NCBI RefSeq assembly: GCF_021083185.1
Contig: NZ_JAIGQB010000012.1
Coordinates: 38,121-102,120 of the forward strand
Direction: 5' to 3'
From: Nocardioides furvisabuli
GTDB taxonomy: Bacteria; Actinomycetota; Actinomycetes; Propionibacteriales; Nocardioidaceae
DNA length: 64,000 nt
In this document: positions 37,444-46,835 of the stretch, one piece after another
Layout: each line of letters starts with the position of its first letter
Numbering within the stretch: position 1 is the stretch's first letter
Position numbers and translations under genes: made by a program
The notes under the pieces: generated by a model
Seen by the model: only the letters and a program-made list of their open reading frames with translations
What the model was told of the DNA's origin: nothing
Databases searched by the model: none

Positions 37444-38688
37444 TCAGCTCTGTACCGCGTCCTGCTCCTTGCCGACCTCCTCGGCCCTCGCGGCCGCCTC
37501 GGCGCCGGGGACGATGCCGGCGTGCTCGGCGTCCAGCGTGAGGTTGTCCCCCGTTGCCGGGTCGAACAGGTGGATCTTGCGGGCATCGACCCAGATCGTG
37601 GCGGTGTCGCCCTCGCTGATGCGACTGGCACCGTCGAGGGAGATCACGAGCTGGGTGCGCATCGACTCCCCGTCGAGGTCCTTCTCGAGCTGGGTGAGCT
37701 GCTCCTGGACCTCCGGGGGCGCCTCGAACGGGACGTAGGCGTAGGCCTCGTTGCCCAGCCACTCCACGACGTCGACCTGCGCGTCGAACGTCGTCTCGTC
37801 GGTGAGCTTGTCCGAGTCGACCACCGAGGCGTCCTCGAAGTGCTCGGGCCGGATGCCCGCGATGAGCAGGCCCTTGCCCTGGGCCGTGGCGATCTTGTCG
37901 GACGGCATCCTGACCTTGCCGAAGGGCAGCTCGACGTAGTCGCCGTCCACCTTCGCGGGCACGAAGTTCATGGGCGGGGAGCCGATGAAGCCCGCGACGA
38001 ACAGGTTGGCCGGGTTCTCGTAGAGCTCGCGCGGCGACGCGAGCTGCTGGAGGATCCCGCGCTTGAGCACCGCGACGCGGTCACCCAGCGTCATCGCCTC
38101 GGTCTGGTCGTGGGTGACGTAGACCGTGGTGATGCCCAGCCGCTTCTGGAGCCGGGAGATCTCCGTGCGCATCTGCCCACGCAGCTTGGCGTCGAGGTTC
38201 GACAGCGGCTCGTCGAAGAGGAACGCCTCCGCCTCACGCACGATCGCGCGCCCCATGGCGACGCGCTGGCGCTGGCCGCCCGACAGGTTGCCCGGCTTGC
38301 GATCGAGGTGCTCGTCGAGGTCGAGCGTCTTGGACGCCTCGCGCACCTTCTCGTCCACCTCGGAGTCGGAGGCGCCGGCCAGTCGCAACGGGAACGCGAT
38401 GTTCTCGTAGACCGTCAGGTGGGGATAGAGGGCGTAGTTCTGGAACACCATGGCGAGGTTGCGGTCGCGGGGAGCGAGGTCGTTGACCCGCTTGCCCCCG
38501 ATCATCATGTCGCCGTCGGTGATGTCCTCGAGCCCCACGATCATGCGCAGCAGGGTGGACTTCCCGCAGCCCGACGGTCCGACGAGGATGAGGAACTCCC
38601 CGTCCGCGACGTCGATGCTGATGTCGTTGACGGCCGGGAAGCCGTCGCCGTACCTCTTGACGATGTTCTTCATCTCGATGGCGGCCAT
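37444..38688 (-). CDS. sugC: trehalose-type ABC transporter ATPase, SugC-like
   Basis: 414 residues; Walker A GPSGCGKST, signature LSGGQRQRVAMGRAI, Walker B FLFDEPLSNLDAK, H-loop VTHDQTEAM. The C-terminal regulatory domain is longer than in MsiK (about 240-414, ending in an acidic Ala/Glu-rich tail). It lies immediately after the SugB-like permease (10-bp gap), completing the LpqY-SugA-SugB-SugC order known from mycobacteria. It powers import of trehalose or a related disaccharide. Confidence 0.88.
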   Translation of the reverse strand: MAAIEMKNIVKRYGDGFPAVNDISIDVADGEFLILVGPSGCGKSTLLRMIVGLEDITDGDMMIGGKRVNDLAPRDRNLAMVFQNYALYPHLTVYENIAFPLRLAGASDSEVDEKVREASKTLDLDEHLDRKPGNLSGGQRQRVAMGRAIVREAEAFLFDEPLSNLDAKLRGQMRTEISRLQKRLGITTVYVTHDQTEAMTLGDRVAVLKRGILQQLASPRELYENPANLFVAGFIGSPPMNFVPAKVDGDYVELPFGKVRMPSDKIATAQGKGLLIAGIRPEHFEDASVVDSDKLTDETTFDAQVDVVEWLGNEAYAYVPFEAPPEVQEQLTQLEKDLDGESMRTQLVISLDGASRISEGDTATIWVDARKIHLFDPATGDNLTLDAEHAGIVPGAEAAARAEEVGKEQDAVQS

Positions 38689-38695
38689 GAGAGCT

Positions 38696-39526
38696 TCACC
38701 CCTTCACTGCGCCGGAGGTGAGGCCGGCGACGATCTTGCGCTGGAACAACAGGACGATGACGATGATGGGGACCGTGACGACCACGGAGGCGGTCGCCAG
38801 CTGCCCGTACGGCGGGTTGAACGGGTCAGGTCCCACGAAGTAGGACAGCTGGGCCGGCACCGTCCGCGATCCGGTCGTGGACGTGAGCGAGATCGCGAGC
38901 ACGAACTCGTTCCACGCGAAGAAGAAGGTCAGGATCGCTGCCGTGAAGACGCCAGGTGCGGCGAGCGGGACGATGACCTTGCGGAAGGCCTGCCACGACG
39001 TGGCGCCGTCCACCTGGGCGGCTTGCTCCATCTCCCACGGGATCTCGCGGAAGAAGGCTGACAGGGTCCAGATCGCCAGCGGCAGCGTGAACGACATGTA
39101 GGGGATGATCAGGCCCGGCCAGGTGTTGAAGAGGCCGAACGTGCGCCACATGTCGAACAGGGGTCCCACGAGCGAGACGACCGGGAACATCGCGATCGCC
39201 AGCGCCAGCGACAGCACCAGCCGCTTGCCCTTGAACTCCAGCCGGGCGATCGCGTACGCCGCCAGGGTCGCGAACACCACGGCCAGGAAGGTCGCGATGA
39301 GGGCGATCCCGAACGAGTTGCGCAGGGCGGCGAGGAAGTCCCCGTTGGACAGGATGTCGCGATAGTTGTCGAGGGTCGGGTCCTTGGGCAGGAACTGCGG
39401 ACTGCCGCTGGCCGTCTCGTCGACCGACTTGAAGGACAGCGAGATGATCCACACGACTGGCAGCAGGCACCACACCAGGATCGCCGCGAAGCCGATCCAG
39501 GTCCCGATGTTGTTCTTCTGGCTCAT
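38696..39526 (-). CDS. sugB: trehalose-type ABC transporter permease, SugB-like
   Basis: 276 residues, six membrane segments. Extended identity to mycobacterial SugB is visible in IARLEFKGKRL, FNTWPGLIIPY, LSAFFREIPWEMEQAAQVDGAT (EAA loop) and the C-terminal RKIVAGLTSGAVKG. ATG 39526 overlaps the SugA-like stop by one base (ATGA arrangement). Confidence 0.9.
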   Translation of the reverse strand: MSQKNNIGTWIGFAAILVWCLLPVVWIISLSFKSVDETASGSPQFLPKDPTLDNYRDILSNGDFLAALRNSFGIALIATFLAVVFATLAAYAIARLEFKGKRLVLSLALAIAMFPVVSLVGPLFDMWRTFGLFNTWPGLIIPYMSFTLPLAIWTLSAFFREIPWEMEQAAQVDGATSWQAFRKVIVPLAAPGVFTAAILTFFFAWNEFVLAISLTSTTGSRTVPAQLSYFVGPDPFNPPYGQLATASVVVTVPIIVIVLLFQRKIVAGLTSGAVKG

Positions 39527-40464
39527 CAGCCTTCACCCCTCGCCTGCGCCAGGTCCACCCGGAACAGCTTGATGATCAACCACGCCAGCAGCAGCACGCT
39601 GAGGAAGAGGAGGACCGACAGTGCGGAGCCCACTCCCAGCTGGACCTGCTCGATGACCTGGCGATAGGTCAGGAACGACACCGACTCGGTCTCCTGGGCA
39701 CCTCGCGTCATCACGAAGATGTTGTCGAAGATGCGGTAGGCGTCGAGTGCGCGGAAGAGGACCGCGACCATGATCGCCGCTCGCATGTTGGGCAGGATCA
39801 CCTTCCACAGCCGCTGCCACCACGTGGCGCCGTCGACCTTGGCGGCCTCGAGCATGTCCTCCGACACCTGCGACAGACCGGCCAGCAGGAGCAGCGCCAT
39901 GAACGGCGTCGTCTTCCAGATCTCCGAGACCATGATGGCGAACATCGCCGGCCAGTGGTCGCCGAACCAGTTGAAGTTGTCCTCGATGAACGGCACCCAC
40001 GAGTTCACGAAGCCGTTGTTGAGGCTGAAGGCGAACTGCCAGGCGAAGGCCGAGACGACGGTGATGATGCCGTACGGGATGAGGATCGAGGTCCGGATCA
40101 CGCCGCGCGCGAAGATCACACGGTGCATGACCATCGCGAACGCGAAGCCGATCACCAGCTCCACCGCGACGGTCACGACCATGATCAGCACGGTGTTCCA
40201 CATGTCCTGCCAGAACAGGCTGTCGGTCAGTACCGTCCCGTAGTTCCCGAGCCCGACGAACTCACGGTCGTCGGGCGCGGTGAGGCGGTAGTTGAACAGC
40301 GACAGGTAGAGCGCCTGCATCATCGGGTACGCCGTGACCAGGAGCATCAGGACGACGGCGGGGGCGACGAGCTTCTGCCCGAGCCGGTTCTCGGCCTTGG
40401 ACCGATCGGACTCCGCGGCCGGGACCTTGGTGTCGGCCGGTGGCCGCGAGAGGGTGGTGGTCAC
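39526..40464 (-). CDS. sugA: trehalose-type ABC transporter permease, SugA-like
   Basis: 312 residues. LVAPAVVLMLLVTAYPMMQALYLSL, the VMHR loop, LIPYGIITVVSAFAWQ, EVWKTTPFM-like EIWKTTPFM and the EAA loop EAAKVDGATWWQRLWKVILP align with mycobacterial SugA. Its stop overlaps the SugB-like start. The binding-protein gene ends at 40461, so these two genes overlap by 4 bp and the system is one transcription unit. Confidence 0.9.
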   Translation of the reverse strand: MTTTLSRPPADTKVPAAESDRSKAENRLGQKLVAPAVVLMLLVTAYPMMQALYLSLFNYRLTAPDDREFVGLGNYGTVLTDSLFWQDMWNTVLIMVVTVAVELVIGFAFAMVMHRVIFARGVIRTSILIPYGIITVVSAFAWQFAFSLNNGFVNSWVPFIEDNFNWFGDHWPAMFAIMVSEIWKTTPFMALLLLAGLSQVSEDMLEAAKVDGATWWQRLWKVILPNMRAAIMVAVLFRALDAYRIFDNIFVMTRGAQETESVSFLTYRQVIEQVQLGVGSALSVLLFLSVLLLAWLIIKLFRVDLAQARGEG

Positions 40465-41753
40465 AGCAGTCTCCTTCCCTGCAGCACGTCCTCGATGAAC
40501 TGTGCCGACTGCTCCGGCGTCTGGTCGTCGACGCTGGACGGCGGGTGCCAGGTGCTCTGGATGGCTCCGGAGATGTCGCTCCAGTAGGGCGTGAGGGTGC
40601 GCGGAGCAGCCGCCTCGAGACTCTCCTGGAACAGGGCGATCAGCTCCGGCGGGAACAGGTCCTGCACCGCCTGCTCGTCATAGCCCGCGGAGCTCGAGGG
40701 CATGTTGCCGGTCAGCTCGGCGTTGACGGCCTGGTTCTCCGGGTCGGTGAGGCACTCCAGCGCCTGCACGGCCCGTTCCTCCTCGTCGGAGAAGGCGCTG
40801 ACGCCGATCCCGATGCCGCCGTAGGGCGGACGTGACTCCTCGCCCTCGACCGTCTGCGGGTAGCGGGCGAACCCGATGTCGCCGCCCAGCCGGTCGTCGC
40901 CGTAGTTGCCCCAGATGTAGGTCCAGTTGACGAGGAACGACCCCTGGTCGCTGCCGAAGGTCGTCCCGGCGGTGCCCTCGTTGGAGACCGAGATGTCGGC
41001 GGGGGCCGCCTCGGAGGAGGCCAGCTTCTGGATCACCTCGGCAGCGGCCCGGCCGGCCTCGGAGTCGATGGTGATGTCGGCCTCGTTCCCCGCCTCGGTG
41101 TTCTCGGCGATCTGGCCGCCGGCTCCGGTGATGAGCGCGTTGACCCACACGCTGTAGCCCTCGTACTTGTTGGCCTGGACGCCGATCTTGCCGCCGTTCT
41201 GGGACGCCGCCTCGATGACCTGGTCCCACGTGACGGGCTGGGACATGTCGAGGTCGGTCTGGTCCACGAAGGACTTGCGATACCAGAGGACCTGGGTGTT
41301 GGACCAGAACGGCGCCACCACGAGCTGGTCCTCCCAGGTCGCCGCCTCCGCGGCGCTCTCGAAGGCCTGCTCGCGGAACTTCTGCTGGAGGTCCTCGGGG
41401 ATCTCGGCCAGGTAGCCCGCTGCGGCGAACTCGGCCGTGAACGGCGGGTCCAGCGACATCAGGTCGATCTCGGTGTCACCCGCTGCCAGGCGGCGAGCCA
41501 GCTGGATGCGCTGCTGTCCGGCGTCCTGCGGCAGCACCTGGGTGGTGATCGTGTAGTCGTCGGTCGAGCAGTTCTCGGCGACGGCGGCCTGGCCCCCACT
41601 GTCCGGGTTGATGTACCAGACCAGCTCGGGGGTGCCGCTGTCGTCGCCGCATGCGGCGAGCAGGGTGCAGGCGAGCGCCAGCGAGACCGCCGGCCCGCCG
41701 ATCCGCCTCGCTCCTGGTCGACCCCGTGGTCGGGTCCTGGATCGGGATGCCAT
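40461..41753 (-). CDS. lpqY: trehalose-type substrate-binding lipoprotein, LpqY-like
   Basis: 430 residues; Arg-rich start, signal segment and lipobox TLLAAC (lipid Cys C35). QRIQLARRLAAGDTEIDLMSLDPPFTAEFAAAGYL matches the corresponding LpqY block, as does the ANKYEGYSVWVNALITGAGG region. A GGGAGGA ribosome site precedes ATG 41753. It is divergent from galK, and the shared gap has a CRP-like palindrome directly upstream of the start. Trehalose is the expected ligand by family; other alpha-glucosides are possible given the amylosucrase neighbour. Confidence 0.87.
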   Translation of the reverse strand: MASRSRTRPRGRPGARRIGGPAVSLALACTLLAACGDDSGTPELVWYINPDSGGQAAVAENCSTDDYTITTQVLPQDAGQQRIQLARRLAAGDTEIDLMSLDPPFTAEFAAAGYLAEIPEDLQQKFREQAFESAAEAATWEDQLVVAPFWSNTQVLWYRKSFVDQTDLDMSQPVTWDQVIEAASQNGGKIGVQANKYEGYSVWVNALITGAGGQIAENTEAGNEADITIDSEAGRAAAEVIQKLASSEAAPADISVSNEGTAGTTFGSDQGSFLVNWTYIWGNYGDDRLGGDIGFARYPQTVEGEESRPPYGGIGIGVSAFSDEEERAVQALECLTDPENQAVNAELTGNMPSSSAGYDEQAVQDLFPPELIALFQESLEAAAPRTLTPYWSDISGAIQSTWHPPSSVDDQTPEQSAQFIEDVLQGRRLL

Positions 41754-41768
41754 GCGTCCTCCCTCATG

Positions 41769-41784
41769 AGTGACTCGGGTCACT
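41769..41784. promoter_or_regulatory. CRP/GlxR-like site between lpqY and galK
   Basis: AGTGACTCGGGTCACT keeps GTGA-N6-TCAC and is a 5+5 palindrome. It is 15 bp from the lpqY start and 72 bp from the galK start. CTGGTCTAG at 41783-41791, half of a DasR-type site, abuts it. Confidence 0.6.
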
Positions 41785-41856
41785 GGTCTAGCCTCTGGCG
41801 ATAGGGTTTGGCAACCGCACCACCGCCCTTCGCATGAGCCCCCGGAAGGACCCGTC

Positions 41857-42969
41857 GTGAGTCGCTGGATCGCGCCCGGACGCATCAACCTCATCGGTGA
41901 GCACACCGACTACAACGACGGCTTCGTCCTGCCCTTCGCCCTGGACGCGGGTTGCACCGCAACGGTGGCCGATGCCTCCGACGGCTGGGCGGTCTCTTCC
42001 GCACAGGCGTCCGGCGACGTCGTCGTGCGCCCCTCCGGCCTGGCCGACCGGGAGGCCGTGCCGGACTGGGCGGCGTACGTCCTGGGTGCGTTGTGGCTGC
42101 TGCACGACGACGGGGTGGACGTGCCGGCCCTGCGCATCGAGGTCGACTCCGACGTGCCGACCGGAGCCGGTCTCTCGTCGTCGGCGGCGCTGGTCTGCTC
42201 GGTCGTGTGCGCGCTGGACGACCACCTCGGGCTCGACCTCGGTCCGGACGGGCGGCTCGCGCTGAGCCGGCGGGTGGAGAACGACGCGGTCGGTGCCCCC
42301 ACCGGAGGGATGGACCAGCTGGCCAGCCTGCGCGGCGAGGCCGGCCACGTGCTCTTCTGCGACATGCGCGACCTCACGTCGCAGTCGGTGCCCTTCGACC
42401 CCGCAAGCTCCGGCCTCGCGGTGCTGGTCGTCGACACCCGCGCGCCGCACCGCCACGCGGACGGGGAGTACGCCGCGCGTCGCGCCGGCTGCGAGGAGGC
42501 CGCGCGCCGCCTCGGCGTGCCGGCGCTGCGCGACGTCACCGAGGCCGACCTCGACGGCGCGCTCGCCGAGCTGAACGACGACGAGCTGCGCCGCTACGTC
42601 CGCCACGTCGTGACCGAGGACGCCCGGGTGCTCGCGGCCGTCGAGGTGCTGCGCGAGGGTCGGGTGGAGGACCTCGGCCCGCTGCTGAGTGCCTCCCACG
42701 TCTCGATGCGCGACGACTTCCGCATCACCGTGCCCGAGGTCGACACGGCGGTCGACGCCCTCCACGAGTCGGGGGCGCTCGGAGCCCGGATGACCGGCGG
42801 CGGGTTCGGTGGCTGCGTGATCGGCCTGGTGCCCGAGGAGCTGCTCGACGTGGCCGGTGACGGCGTGCGCCGTGCCTTCGCCGAGGCCGGCTTCGGCCAG
42901 CCGAGCCTGTTCACCGCAGCGCCCGCGGCGGGAGCGCGGTCGCTTTCCCCGGGTACCCGGGGAAGCTGA
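41857..42969 (+). CDS. galK: galactokinase
   Basis: 370-residue GHMP kinase converting galactose to galactose-1-phosphate. The galactokinase signature GRINLIGEHTDYN opens the protein, followed by the phosphate loop VPTGAGLSSSAAL and the C-terminal GARMTGGGFGGCVIGLV. GTG 41857 is secure: GGAAGGA at 41844 is 6 nt upstream. galT and galE are not in the window. The last seven codons lie inside an 88-bp palindromic element, giving an SPGTRGS tail not expected in the family. Confidence 0.95.
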   Translation: MSRWIAPGRINLIGEHTDYNDGFVLPFALDAGCTATVADASDGWAVSSAQASGDVVVRPSGLADREAVPDWAAYVLGALWLLHDDGVDVPALRIEVDSDVPTGAGLSSSAALVCSVVCALDDHLGLDLGPDGRLALSRRVENDAVGAPTGGMDQLASLRGEAGHVLFCDMRDLTSQSVPFDPASSGLAVLVVDTRAPHRHADGEYAARRAGCEEAARRLGVPALRDVTEADLDGALAELNDDELRRYVRHVVTEDARVLAAVEVLREGRVEDLGPLLSASHVSMRDDFRITVPEVDTAVDALHESGALGARMTGGGFGGCVIGLVPEELLDVAGDGVRRAFAEAGFGQPSLFTAAPAAGARSLSPGTRGS

Positions 42970-43032
42970 AGCCTCACCCCCGAAACTTCGCACTGGAACC
43001 TCGAGATTCCCCGGGTAGCCGGGGATCCCTCG
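42945..43032. repeat. 88-bp palindromic element, copy 2 (overlaps galK end)
   Basis: The left arm at 42945-42964 is itself a perfect 20-bp palindrome, and the right arm at 43007-43026 is nearly the same. Read on the minus strand, the right end gives GAGGGATCCCCGGCT, identical to the left end of the element at 11871. Both elements span 88 bp. It probably terminates both galK and the convergent hydrolase gene. Confidence 0.6.
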
Positions 43033-43036
43033 GGGC

Positions 43037-43960
43037 TCAAGACGCCCGGTCGGCCGTACGCCCGATCGCCTCGACGAACGTCTCGAAGAGCTCCGCCGGC
43101 AGGTCGTGCCCCATGCCGTCGACCAGCAGCAGCTCGGCGCCGGGGATCGCTGCCGCGGTGGACCGGCCACCGCTGACGTGGACCATCTTGTCGGCCGTCC
43201 CGTGGATCACGAGTGCCGGGACCCGCAGGCTCCGCAGCCGCGGGGTGCGGTCGTCCTGGGTCAGGATCGCCAGCATCTGGCGCACCGCGCCGCTGGCGCT
43301 GACGCCGCGGTCGAAGGTGGCCTCCGCCCGGGTGCGGAGCTCGTCGGGGTCCGAGGCATAGGCGGCCGAACCGATCAGCGACCACATCACCAGGCTGCTC
43401 TCGACGTAGGCGTCGCGCCCGGCCTTGCGCGGGGCGATGAGCCGCGGCAGCAGCGACGGGTGCTGCCAGCCGACCGTCCGGCGGCCGGTCGTGGAGCTGA
43501 TGCTCGTCAGGGACCGCACGCGGGCGGTGTGCTCGATCGCGACGGTCTGGGCGATCATCCCGCCCATCGACACCCCCGCGACGTGCGCCGACTCCAGGCC
43601 GAGGTGGTCCAGCAGCGCGACGGCGTCGCCGGCCAGGTCCGACATCGTGTACGGCGTGCTGGCCCGACCGGTGGCGAACGCCTTGACCAGCTGGTCGGGT
43701 CGCGCCGGTGCCGCGATCCGCGACGAGCGACCGGTGTCGCGGTTGTCGTAGCGCACCACGTGGAAGCCGGCCGACGCGAGCTGCTCGCAGAAGACCTGGT
43801 CCCACCACGTCATGGGTCCGCTGAGGCCCATCACGAGCAGCAGCGGCTCGCCGTCGGGGTCGCCGAAGGTCTGGTAGCACAGCTCGACCTCGGTGCCGAC
43901 GGGTGCGAACAGCTCCGCCGAGACGGTGGGATCCTCGGTGCTGGGGCGACGCGGTGACAT
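43037..43960 (-). CDS. alpha/beta hydrolase
   Basis: 307 residues of the alpha/beta-hydrolase fold. The nucleophile elbow is GVSMGGM, the oxyanion region LLLVMGLSGP, and the late DGMGHDLP supplies the catalytic His; the acid is in HGTADKMV. It resembles the esterase/aclacinomycin methylesterase-like group; the substrate is unknown. ATG 43960 is preferred over GTG 43975, five codons upstream. Divergent from another hydrolase gene at 44046. Confidence 0.8.
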   Translation of the reverse strand: MSPRRPSTEDPTVSAELFAPVGTEVELCYQTFGDPDGEPLLLVMGLSGPMTWWDQVFCEQLASAGFHVVRYDNRDTGRSSRIAAPARPDQLVKAFATGRASTPYTMSDLAGDAVALLDHLGLESAHVAGVSMGGMIAQTVAIEHTARVRSLTSISSTTGRRTVGWQHPSLLPRLIAPRKAGRDAYVESSLVMWSLIGSAAYASDPDELRTRAEATFDRGVSASGAVRQMLAILTQDDRTPRLRSLRVPALVIHGTADKMVHVSGGRSTAAAIPGAELLLVDGMGHDLPAELFETFVEAIGRTADRAS

Positions 43961-44045
43961 GCCCCCAGTGAACACGACGCCTCACCCCGACAGGGGTAAG
44001 AGTGAGCCACGTCCCCCATTCCTTGCGGGCTCTGGGCTAGGTTCG

Positions 44046-44885
44046 ATGATTGTGACCCAGCGCACAGTGGCATCGTTCCTGACACCGGAAGGCTTCTCCC
44101 AGCCATCGGTGGCAGCGGTGCTGCGCGAGGGATCGCTGGTCACCGAGGCCTCGCGCTACGCCGTGCAGGCCCTCACGACACGCGGCGCTCGTCGTCGTAC
44201 GCCCTACGGCTCGCGCCCGGTGCGGGTCGGCGAGCCGGTGCTGCTCGTCCCCGGCTTCCTGGCCGGCGACTCCTCGCTGGCGCCGATGAGTCGCACCCTG
44301 CGTCACGCAGGCTTCCGCACCTACCGCGCCGACATCCGCGCCAACGTCGGGTGCACCCTGGCGGCCGCGGCCCAGCTCGAGGAGCGACTGGAGGAGATCT
44401 CCCAGCGCCGCGGCTCGCGGGTGCGCGTGGTGGGCCACAGCCTCGGCGGCATGCTCGCGCGCGGCGTCGCGGCCCGGCGCCCCGACCTCGTGTCCGGCAT
44501 CGTCACCATGGGCAGCCCGATGCTCGCTCCCGGCGCGCACCACGCGTCGCTGGCGCGGAGCGTCGATCTCCTGGTGCGGCTCAACCGCGCCGGCCTGCGC
44601 AACCTGATGGCCGAGGACTGCGTCGCCGGCCACTGCGCGCAGGAGAGCTTCGAGCAGGCGCGTGCGGTGCTCGGAGCCGACGTGGACTTCACCGCGATCT
44701 TCTCGCGCCGCGACGGCATCGTCGACTGGCGTGCGTGCGTCGACCCCGCAGCCCGCGCGGTCGAGGTCCGCACCTCCCACGTGGGCATGGCCTTCGACCC
44801 CGTGGTGATCGCCGCGGTCGCGGTCGCGTTGCGGCCGGTCAGCGTGCCGTCAGTTGTCGAAGTCGATCATGGTGAGAGCGCGTAG
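44046..44885 (+). CDS. triacylglycerol lipase-like alpha/beta hydrolase
   Basis: 279 residues with VLLVPGFLAGDSSLAPMSRTLRHAGF at the start of the fold, the lipase elbow GHSLGGML and a late SRRDGIVDW acid loop followed by SHVGM with the catalytic His. There is no signal peptide, so it is probably cytoplasmic. ATG 44046 or GTG 44052 could start translation. Its 3' end overlaps the convergent glpX gene by 36 bp, more than usual, but both reading frames are well conserved up to their ends. Confidence 0.8.
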   Translation: MIVTQRTVASFLTPEGFSQPSVAAVLREGSLVTEASRYAVQALTTRGARRRTPYGSRPVRVGEPVLLVPGFLAGDSSLAPMSRTLRHAGFRTYRADIRANVGCTLAAAAQLEERLEEISQRRGSRVRVVGHSLGGMLARGVAARRPDLVSGIVTMGSPMLAPGAHHASLARSVDLLVRLNRAGLRNLMAEDCVAGHCAQESFEQARAVLGADVDFTAIFSRRDGIVDWRACVDPAARAVEVRTSHVGMAFDPVVIAAVAVALRPVSVPSVVEVDHGESA

Positions 44886-45863
44886 CTTCGAGAGCCGGTG
44901 CTCGGCGGTGATCTCGCGCACCGTCCCGCTGCGCGAGCGCATCACCAGCGAGTGCGTCGTGACGCCCTCCCCGCGGTAGCGCACGCCGCGCATCAGCTCG
45001 CCGTCGGTGATGCCGGTGGCCACGAAGAAGGCGTCGTCGCCGGTGACGAGGTCGTCGGTGCCGAGCACGAAGTCCGCGTCGAGGTTGTGGCCCGCTTCCA
45101 GCGCGCGCTGGCGCTCGTCGTCGTCCTGCGGCCACAGCCTGCCCTGGATCTTGCCGCCGATGCACTTCATCGCGCAGGCGGCGATGATGCCCTCCGGGGT
45201 GCCGCCGACGCCGAGCATCAGGTCGACGCCGGTGTCGGGGCGCGCGGCCATGATCGCGCCGGCCACGTCGCCGTCGGTGATGTACTTGATGCGGGCACCG
45301 GTCTCGCGGATGTCCTCCACCAGCCTGGCGTGGCGCGGGCGGTCGAGCAGCACGACGGTGACGTCGTGGATCGAGAGGCCCTTGGCCTTCGCCACGCGGG
45401 AGATGTTCTCCTTCACCGGCAGGCGGATGTCGACGACGTCGGCGGCCTCGGGACCGGTGACCAGCTTGTCCATGTAGAAGACCGCACTCGGGTCGTACAT
45501 CGTGCCGCGTGGTGACACCGCGAGCACGGCGATGGCGTTGTTCATGCCCTTGGCGGTCAGCGTGGTGCCGTCGATCGGGTCGACCGCGACGTCGCACTCG
45601 GGGCCGGTGCCGTCGCCGACCTCCTCACCGTTGAAGAGCATCGGGGCGTTGTCCTTCTCGCCCTCGCCGATCACGACGGTGCCGCGCATGCCGATGGTGG
45701 AGATCATCTCGCGCATGGCCTCGACGGCCACGCCGTCGGCGTCGTTCTTGTCGCCGCGGCCCACCCAGCGGCCCGCGGCCATGGCGGCGGCCTCGGTGAC
45801 CCGCACCAGCTCGAGGGCGAGGTTGCGGTCGGGCTTGACTGCAGAGGGGCTCATGGCGCGCAT
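44850..45863 (-). CDS. glpX: class II fructose-1,6-bisphosphatase
   Basis: 337 residues, class II (GlpX) FBPase of gluconeogenesis. The metal-binding VVIGEGEKDNAPML and VDPIDGTTLTAKG motifs and LMLGVGGTPEGIIAACAMKC are intact. Two in-frame ATGs, 45863 and 45854, are possible starts; a GATACC element right before the first suggests leaderless expression. In mycobacteria glpX follows fumC directly; here they are 30 kb apart. Confidence 0.95.
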   Translation of the reverse strand: MRAMSPSAVKPDRNLALELVRVTEAAAMAAGRWVGRGDKNDADGVAVEAMREMISTIGMRGTVVIGEGEKDNAPMLFNGEEVGDGTGPECDVAVDPIDGTTLTAKGMNNAIAVLAVSPRGTMYDPSAVFYMDKLVTGPEAADVVDIRLPVKENISRVAKAKGLSIHDVTVVLLDRPRHARLVEDIRETGARIKYITDGDVAGAIMAARPDTGVDLMLGVGGTPEGIIAACAMKCIGGKIQGRLWPQDDDERQRALEAGHNLDADFVLGTDDLVTGDDAFFVATGITDGELMRGVRYRGEGVTTHSLVMRSRSGTVREITAEHRLSKLRALTMIDFDN

Positions 45864-45884
45864 GGTATCGACCGCCCGCCGCGG

Positions 45885-46835
45885 TCAGCCACGGGCTCCG
45901 TAGCGACTCACCGCCGTCGCCTTGGCCGACAACCAGACCTCGCGGCCGGGCACGAGGCCGAGCTCGGCGGCCGCGGCCGGCGTGAGGTCGGCGAGCAGGT
46001 CGGGGGCGGCGTGCACCAGCAGGCGTACGGCGTCCCCGTGCGGGGCGAGGGTGGCGACCGGGCCGCGCCAGCGCAGCCGCGACGACCCCTCCGGCTCCGT
46101 CAGCGACACCGTGACCGCGTCGGGGGGGAAGGCGATCAGCTCGTCGCCGCCGGGGACGAGGTTGAGCCCGACCAGCCGGGCGACGTGGGGCGTACGCGGC
46201 TCGGCGGCGACCTCGGCCGGGTGACCGACCTGCGCCACCCGGCCCTCGTCGAGCACGAGCACCCGGTCGGCCAGGGTGGCGGCGTCGATCGCGTCGTGGG
46301 TGACGAGCAGGGTGACGCCGGCGAAGTCGCGCAGGTGCTCGCCCAGCTCGTTGCGCAGGGCCATCTGGGCTGAGACGTCGAGTCCGGTGAAGGGCTCGTC
46401 GAGGAGCAGCACGTCGGGGTCGGTGGCGAGGGCCCGGGCGATGGCCACGCGCTGCGCCTGGCCCCCGGAGAGCTCGCGCGGCTTGCGGCCGGCGAGGTCG
46501 GGGATGCCGAAGCGCTCCAGCCACCCACGGGCGGCGGCGTCGGCCTCGCGCCGGCTGCGACCGCGCGCTCGCGGTCCGAAGGCGACGTTGTCGAGGGCGG
46601 ACAGGTGCGGGAAGAGGCTCTGGTCCTGGAAGACGTAGCCGACCCGGCGGCGGGGGACCTCGCGGTCGGTCCAGTCGTCGTCCCCGACCCGGACCCGCCC
46701 GGGCTCGAGGCCGGCGATCGCGCGCAGCAGCGTGGACTTGCCGGCGCCGTTGGGTCCGATGACCACCAGCACCTCACCGGCCGCCGCGCTGACGTCGGCG
46801 CACACCCGTCCCCTGAGGTCGACCTCGACGCGCAT
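45885..46835 (-). CDS. modC: molybdate ABC transporter ATPase
   Basis: 316 residues: Walker A GPNGAGKST, signature LSGGQAQRVAIARAL, Walker B VLLLDEPFTGLD, H-loop LVTHDAID, then a C-terminal Mop/TOBE-like region (about 255-316). It is last in the mopR-modA-modB-modC unit and starts with an ATG overlapping the modB stop by one base. It energises molybdate (or tungstate) uptake for molybdenum cofactor enzymes, none of which are in the window. Confidence 0.88.
   Translation of the reverse strand: MRVEVDLRGRVCADVSAAAGEVLVVIGPNGAGKSTLLRAIAGLEPGRVRVGDDDWTDREVPRRRVGYVFQDQSLFPHLSALDNVAFGPRARGRSRREADAAARGWLERFGIPDLAGRKPRELSGGQAQRVAIARALATDPDVLLLDEPFTGLDVSAQMALRNELGEHLRDFAGVTLLVTHDAIDAATLADRVLVLDEGRVAQVGHPAEVAAEPRTPHVARLVGLNLVPGGDELIAFPPDAVTVSLTEPEGSSRLRWRGPVATLAPHGDAVRLLVHAAPDLLADLTPAAAAELGLVPGREVWLSAKATAVSRYGARG

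Noticed and set aside
41805..41816. GGTTTGGCAACC as an operator in the lpqY-galK gap
   Set aside because: Only four bases per side pair and it matches no known site.
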